NCBI GenBank assembly: GCA_018398765.1
Contig: JAHBMJ010005757.1
Span: 91,502 to 114,001 of the forward strand
Reading direction: 5' to 3'
Source: Chromera velia
Lineage: Eukaryota > Sar > Chromeraceae
DNA length: 22,500 bases
The stretch's first letter is position 1, and every line of letters begins with the position of its first letter. This document shows, in pieces, positions 21,834 to 22,500 of the stretch. A model generated the notes under the pieces. It was not told the origin of the DNA, did not search any database, and worked only from the letters and a program-made list of their open reading frames with translations. A program made the translations under genes and the position numbers.

Positions 21834-22343
21834 TGTGTGTGCTCCTCCCGGGTATCTTCTCCCCCCCCGCCCGTGCACGCAGAGGAAAAAACAAAAAACT
21901 GCCTGGTCCTTGTCCTGATATTCCGTTTGATGTGAGTGTGCGAGGGTCTTTGGTGTGCATGACCATGCGTTAGGTCCTTGGTTCAGTCGTCTCCCCTCTT
22001 CCCGTCTTCTTCTCATGCACCAGAACCCTCCATCCATCCATCCATCCATCCATCCATCCAACAAAAAAGGAAGATGACCAAGAACGAAGAAGAAAAGACC
22101 CCCAAATTTTCCTACCCCAGTATCTCTATAGAGGCGCCCAACTAAGGAGAGATAAAACCTCAAGAAAACATGCAGATTCAGCCAGTGAAAGGCACATACA
22201 GACCGACAGACAGACAGACACAGTTTCGAAAAACACACCCAATTTCGAACTCGTTATTCCTCAATTCTTACCTGTGCTCTTGTCCTCGAAAGCAACACAG
22301 AAGTTTCCCGCATACCAGCGCATTCCCTCCATATTGGAGTTGC
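4495..22343 (-). CDS. Very large multi-exon modular protein (PAN-, sushi- and discoidin-like modules plus coiled-coil C-terminus), 5' end outside window
   Basis: At least 19 exons on the minus strand connect in reading phase from 22343 to the stop codon at 4495, about 2,200 residues within the window. Order from the N-terminal side: an unassigned Cys-containing segment, a PAN/apple-like module, a sushi-like module, Trp/Cys-containing segments, an F5/8 type C-like module, further Cys-containing segments, then a long helical domain and an acidic Ser/Glu tail. Fifteen of 19 acceptors read TGCAG, and 15 of 18 donors have G before GT. The modules named bind carbohydrate, lipid or protein in secreted proteins of other organisms, so a secreted or surface adhesive role is inferred. 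Neither a signal peptide nor a membrane anchor lies in the window. It could be two genes if an unseen stop and start lie in an intron, but unbroken phase argues against that. Two frame changes in the last exon and one unresolved junction (14208/15575) remain. Confidence 0.7.
5154..5185. repeat. Perfect 16-bp tandem duplication inside coding sequence
   Basis: CTGACAAGATGCGGAA occurs twice head to tail, followed by a further C that starts a third unit. On the coding strand both frames read FRILS at one of the copies. Leaving out one unit joins LLSFRILS directly to ETRKFSEAF in a single open frame. Confidence 0.95.
5778..5787. repeat. Ten-base G run at a frame change
   Basis: A G10 run (C10 on the coding strand) lies in a Pro-rich part of the last exon, where the credible frame moves by one base. 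Nine C would keep the upstream helical frame open into the downstream one. Homopolymers of this length are prone to polymerase slippage and to base-calling error. Confidence 0.8.
7605..7631. repeat. (CCAG)n short tandem repeat next to a 5' splice site
   Basis: About six CCAG units within ten bases of the exon 18 donor, inside the 7227-7639 intron. Short frames translated through it (Pro/Ala/Ser runs) are spurious. Confidence 0.85.
7640..7714 (-). CDS. Large gene, exon 18
   Basis: 25 codons in phase 0, acceptor TGTGCAG, donor CTTCAG|GTGGGA. It encodes GNVFNRMHHHFSHVEQLIGW then LADLQ, an amphipathic helix with a His cluster. Splices in phase to EWHAHDIKTE of the last exon. The intron that follows begins with CTGG repeats (plus strand GCCA, about 7605-7631). 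Confidence 0.8.
8045..8152. repeat. (AATC)n and (AACC)n short tandem repeats (intronic)
   Basis: Six AATC units at about 8045-8069 and AACC units at about 8135-8152, both in the 7715-8174 intron. The second lies about 20 bp beyond the exon 17 donor, and its gene-strand unit GGTT resembles the donor sequence. Confidence 0.8.
8175..8267 (-). CDS. Large gene, exon 17
   Basis: 31 codons in phase 0, acceptor GCTGCAG, donor CTGCAG|GTTGGT. It encodes TLCDLACVSDAVRVGNAEVM then KRLDEVRSNLQ. Two Cys, then an amphipathic helix, marking the change from Cys-containing modules to the helical C-terminal region. The donor is followed by GGTT repeats (8135-8152). Confidence 0.8.
9173..9391 (-). CDS. Large gene, exon 16
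   Basis: 73 codons in phase 0, acceptor CCATGCAG, donor TGG|GTGAGC at the end of a GGGT run. It encodes TSRSKTEADNHYALWALDKV, QETVLHYLRLVCAGIPEGAT, then MGVGPVWEVGGFCDWAADTA and LHSDQCMGGW. Helical first half, then three Cys. A second acceptor (AAGCAG at 9381) would be out of phase. The 905-bp intron that follows has no evident exon. Confidence 0.75.
9844..9989 (-). CDS. Large gene, exon 15
   Basis: 48 codons plus two bases, acceptor GAGCAG, donor GAT|GTCAGT. It encodes GYLLYGGRKEDTALDPGDWT, NPNFGFSQTGGWGSGINF and ETVMGCFDRD. Rich in Gly and aromatics with one Cys, in an extracellular beta style. Family not recognised. A second GT four bases further into the intron (phase 1) is an alternative donor, but it breaks phase with exon 16. 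Confidence 0.75.
10273..10340 (-). CDS. Large gene, exon 14
   Basis: 68 bp, acceptor GGTGCAG, donor CCCT|GTGAGT. It encodes FGSKFEGSGEDAEAVEDIAK and NP, with split codons at both ends. The downstream one gives Cys with exon 15 (NPCGYLLYGG). Acidic. The 10341-10835 intron upstream has a run of nine C near 10445 and no evident exon. Confidence 0.7.
10836..10876 (-). CDS. Large gene, tentative exon 13
   Basis: A 41-bp exon is proposed because the phase of exons 12 and 14 needs one here. It encodes AEIPAVRLPLFML plus a split Arg, ending at CTCAG|GTTGAT. Its acceptor would be GAAAG, unlike the TGCAG norm. The nearby GGCAG acceptor (exon to 10872) is stronger but reads KSLPCDCLCSCS and ends out of phase with exon 14. 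Boundaries uncertain. Confidence 0.45.
10927..11466. repeat. 540-bp polypurine tract of AAAG/GGAA units (intronic)
   Basis: Almost uninterrupted purines on the plus strand, mainly GAAA with GGAA blocks at both ends and A-rich variants inside. In the gene's sense strand it is polypyrimidine and fills most of the intron between exons 12 and 13. The 250-400 residue Lys/Glu/Arg and Phe/Leu/Ser frames through it are translations of the repeat. Such mirror-like tracts can form triplex DNA. Confidence 0.95.
11743..11806 (-). CDS. Large gene, exon 12
   Basis: 21 codons plus one base, acceptor TTTGCAG, donor GAG|GTAGGT. The split codon with exon 11 gives Arg, then ADQGTKSWPLVKDMSSMAAK and E. Short and polar, ends in phase 0. 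The 866-bp intron that follows is mostly a polypyrimidine tract in the sense strand. Confidence 0.75.
12267..12646 (-). CDS. Large gene, exon 11
   Basis: 126 codons plus two bases, acceptor CCGTCAG, donor CTGCAG|GTATGT. It encodes MTSWKSPNTNANSLHSELKF, DAKKGAWCVDSEDFLESM, a beta-rich middle (SALFASIRPDSAIAVTPFSF), a Pro/Lys-rich linker (KPERPEKPKPPALLPW), and ends NNYLPYC. Two Cys. Family not recognised. It splices in phase to exons 10 and 12. Confidence 0.8.
12797..13071. repeat. 36-bp minisatellite, 7.5 copies (intronic)
   Basis: Units starting ATCGAGAGACACAGAAAGAA recur every 36 bp, at 12799, 12835, 12871, 12907, 12943, 12979, 13015 and 13051 (the last partial), with only a few single-base differences. 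All are inside the intron between exons 10 and 11. A CAGA run precedes it at 12692-12720. Since 36 is a multiple of three, open frames with 12-residue repeats appear on both strands, but no splice or start signal supports them. Confidence 0.92.
13222..13341 (-). CDS. Large gene, exon 10
   Basis: 40 codons in phase 0, acceptor CATGCATGCAG, donor CAG|GTGAGC. It encodes PLSYALEQKNNGALPYGFSD, then KEGTYCPTGRDGTGRVEFKQ. One Cys, Gly-rich. Continues directly from exon 9. The 13342-14001 intron upstream shows no exon. Confidence 0.8.
14002..14208 (-). CDS. Large gene, exon 9: Cys module
   Basis: 69 codons in phase 0, acceptor CTTCAG, donor AGC|GTGCGT. It encodes CASALSEVSGTLRTPDAQSR, then VNALQHHGVKCPEGTALQSM, KFVSQDKTDF and TTCCTATGVPFALS. 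The order C-P-x-G-x-A-L then K-F then T-C-C looks like a small disulfide-bonded beta module, but I cannot name it. Its phase 0 start does not fit the phase 1 end of exon 8, so an exon may be missing between them. Confidence 0.75.
14330..14671. repeat. 67-bp minisatellite, about five copies (intronic)
   Basis: Units begin TTGACGCACGCAAGGACGCA at 14367, 14426, 14493, 14560 and 14627. Spacing is 59 bp once and then 67 bp three times, and the last three full units are nearly identical. It lies in the intron between exons 8 and 9. Because 67 is not a multiple of three, similar Arg/Cys-rich peptides show up in all frames. These are not genes. Confidence 0.9.
15083..15345. repeat. (CTGT)/(CTAT) tetranucleotide microsatellite (intronic)
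   Basis: About 260 bp of CTGT units mixed with CTAT, CTCT and a recurring CTGGTTTTCTGT block, all in the 14209-15574 intron. Cys/Leu/Ser-rich frames across it are spurious. Confidence 0.9.
15575..16153 (-). CDS. Large gene, exon 8: F5/8 type C (discoidin)-like module
   Basis: 193 residues, acceptor CATGCAG, proposed donor CGG|GTCCGT (phase 1). After ADIGSAHEWRED and RYAGLNSFWRDYGD comes a galactose-binding-like fold: SNTEWLSGWSPAGAFDRGTG, AQVELILELPCEIFVSSYSI, SKVEVYGSSSSEGQWKLIGE, GPFRVFKFVLRKGASSGDV, FNLADIYL. The LxLPxEI, KVEVYGS...WKLIGE and RVFKFVLR blocks match the known order of discoidin domains, which bind glycans or lipids outside the cell. NCC in the middle is unusual for the family. 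The donor is weak, and its phase does not match the next exon placed. Confidence 0.85.
16122..16262. repeat. Partial duplication of the exon 8 start with a 14-bp inverted repeat between copies
   Basis: The 27 bases at 16122-16148, within exon 8, recur at 16236-16262 in the upstream intron with 24 of 27 identical and an offset of 114 bp. In the coding frame the exon reads EFPPADIGS and the intronic copy ELPPVDIGS. Between them CATGCATTTATTCC (16157-16170) is perfectly inverted at 16217-16230 and could fold around the exon 8 acceptor. Confidence 0.8.
16697..16848. repeat. (GT)n dinucleotide microsatellite (intronic)
   Basis: About 150 bp of GT with scattered GTAT, TCTGC and GTGC interruptions. 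It lies in the intron between exons 7 and 8, starting about 30 bp beyond the exon 7 donor. Plus- and minus-strand frames through it give Cys/Val and His/Thr runs, which are spurious. Long alternating purine-pyrimidine tracts of this kind can form Z-DNA. Confidence 0.9.
16879..17091 (-). CDS. Large gene, exon 7
   Basis: 71 codons including both split ones, acceptor CGTGCAG, donor TTCAG|GTCAGA. The segment contains MSEFHVNKQPWGSGSAWYPM, then NYDTFLRDQLASEPEFGISC and DEVLRDAEMNHLPDS. Aromatic-rich with one Cys. No family recognised. The intron that follows contains a long GT run. Confidence 0.8.
17471..17576 (-). CDS. Large gene, exon 6
   Basis: 35 codons plus one base, acceptor TGTGCAG, donor AATG|GTGCGT. 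It encodes ATLTVSQSCPRTTWLPESYD then VLIGRLNAFSRTIIN. It follows exon 5 without a phase change. The 17577-17999 intron contains a plus-strand ORF with no recognisable content and an AACGC repeat near 17660. Confidence 0.75.
18000..18257 (-). CDS. Large gene, exon 5
   Basis: 86 codons in phase 0, acceptor CATGCAG, donor CAG|GTCAGTCAG. It encodes VADPSLHVSREAGMESAWFL, a basic stretch, LKFTVTGGRL, then EGLRLRHNDENGMCLTVSQ. Beta-rich with one Cys. The GMCLTV block recalls a ricin-type trefoil strand, but there is too little to assign it. An upstream alternative acceptor (CCCCAG near 18291) would be out of phase and is rejected. Confidence 0.8.
18887..19278 (-). CDS. Large gene, exon 4: Cys-rich segment with sushi-like module
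   Basis: 131 residues, acceptor ACTGCAG, donor CAG|GTGGGT, joined to exon 3 in phase. The first half has CMKETKRRRYL, then CLHEHLIASCEMK and ECGKCLYN, a cluster of five or six Cys. The second half, FGWGTQVALSCPS...FTLTCVDGEWID...FQCVECVQ, has the G..V..C, C.dG.W and terminal C order of a complement control (sushi) repeat, a protein-binding module. Only the last two of the usual four Cys blocks are clear, so this is a degenerate or partial sushi. The intron that follows (18258-18886) holds CCCT repeats at 18429-18449. Confidence 0.8.
19665..19800. repeat. (ACTC)n microsatellite starting at a 5' splice site
   Basis: About 30 units of ACTC, with a few CCCC and ACTT variants. On the gene strand this is (GTGA)n, and its first unit is the exon 3 donor itself. 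Each GTGAGT unit matches a 5' splice-site consensus. The Thr/His/Ser-rich ORF reading through it on the plus strand is spurious. Confidence 0.9.
19801..20569 (-). CDS. Large gene, exon 3: acidic linker and PAN/apple-like module
   Basis: 256 residues plus one base, acceptor CTTGCAG, donor CAG|GTGAGT. Residues about 1-60 are beta-rich (FQLRGRTLACLP, VKLFDVDTGNLLADLPDKW). Residues about 75-110 are an acidic disordered linker (SESEEEEKED). From about 176 to 250 comes TCPPHG...CAARCQDIFLCAFFFF...CQLFSSC, the C-x3-C-x5-C spacing and aromatic core typical of PAN/apple domains, which bind protein or carbohydrate. The hydrophobic FLCAFFFF run is the domain's central strand, not a membrane helix. The donor lies at the very edge of a GTGA microsatellite. 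Domain call from pattern only, fairly secure. Confidence 0.85.
20826..20970. repeat. AATG then AAAG/AACG tetranucleotide repeats (intronic)
   Basis: Tandem AATG units run to about 20877, then change into GAAAG and AACG units, ending in GA repeats. All lie inside the intron between exons 2 and 3. The Phe/Leu/Ser-rich ORFs read from this tract are repeat translations, not genes. Confidence 0.85.
21292..21413 (-). CDS. Large gene, exon 2
   Basis: Acceptor TTTGCAG, donor CAG|GTCAGTCAG. In phase with exon 1 through a Gly codon. It encodes EFVYEKKGFTPEDGAFLLRF, then a charged stretch and SPCSGFKWIVKQ. One Cys, with alternating hydrophobic strands in a beta-rich style. Family not recognised. The 722-bp intron that follows carries an AATG/AAAG repeat (20826-20970). 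Confidence 0.8.
21662..21840. repeat. (CT)n and (GT)n dinucleotide runs (intronic)
   Basis: CT runs at 21662-21685 and 21788-21815, the second changing directly into a GT run to about 21840. They lie in the intron between exons 1 and 2. Cys/Val and Arg/Glu frames through them are spurious. Confidence 0.85.
22029..22060. repeat. (ATCC)n tetranucleotide repeat (intronic)
   Basis: About eight tandem CATC/ATCC units inside the intron between exons 1 and 2. On the gene strand they read GGAT. No coding role. Confidence 0.85.
22272..22343 (-). CDS. Large gene, exon 1 of those visible
   Basis: Bounded by an acceptor ending TGTGCAG and the donor CAG|GTAAGA, the most canonical in the window. It starts with two bases completing a codon, then encodes NSNMEGMRWYAGNFCVAFED and KST, and ends in phase 1. 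A short segment with one Cys and two aromatics, not assignable alone. The intron that follows (21414-22271) holds CATC repeats at 22029-22060 and CT and GT runs at 21662-21685 and 21788-21840. Confidence 0.8.
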
Positions 22344-22387
<44 letters not shown>

Positions 22388-22500
22388 ATCCGTCCATCCT
22401 GCATCATCCAAAGCTAGTCGATCGATCTGTGCATGCGCGTCGGTTGAAGTGTCCAACTATTTCTTTTCATGAGTGCCACCCTTTACAGGAGAACAAAAAC
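22344..22500 (-). other. Intron upstream of the first visible exon, with (CA)n
   Basis: A CA/TG dinucleotide run at about 22346-22384 abuts the acceptor of the 22272-22343 exon. The rest of the stretch shows no credible exon. The gene therefore continues to the right of the window. Confidence 0.5.

Overview
The window looks like nuclear DNA of an intron-rich alveolate-type protist, most likely a chromerid alga such as Chromera velia. That is an inference. It rests on roughly 50% GC coding DNA, many 300-1400 bp introns packed with microsatellites, a strong TGCAG 3' splice site (15 of 19 acceptors), abundant TGCATGCA palindromes, and a large secreted-type modular protein. No ribosome binding sites, operons, tRNA, rRNA or CRISPR were seen.

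Layout. (1) 135-977, minus strand: an intronless ORF for a 280-residue protein with a mitochondrial-type N-terminus, a poly-serine linker and one C-terminal membrane segment. (2) 978-4494: intergenic. From about 1560 to 4000 it is AT-rich and holds fossil DNA transposons: a 246-bp element and a 1079-bp hAT-like element, each with a perfect 8-bp target duplication and lying two bases apart. A small element with palindromic ends sits just before them. (3) 4495-22343, minus strand: one very large gene that continues beyond the right edge. I could place 19 exons by splice sites and reading phase, totalling about 2,200 residues. The N-terminal side is cysteine-containing and extracellular in style, with PAN/apple-like, sushi-like and F5/8 type C (discoidin)-like modules. 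The last exon encodes a long helical, coiled-coil-prone segment followed by a charged low-complexity tail.

Main points of interest. The final exon changes frame twice: once at a ten-base G run, and once at a perfect 16-bp tandem duplication whose removal restores one frame. Microsatellites start or end exactly at several splice sites, and their repeat unit is itself a splice signal. The start of the discoidin exon is copied in the intron 114 bp upstream, with a 14-bp inverted repeat between the two copies. A phase break between two exons suggests one exon has not been found. Most apparent ORFs in introns are translations of simple repeats and are not genes.
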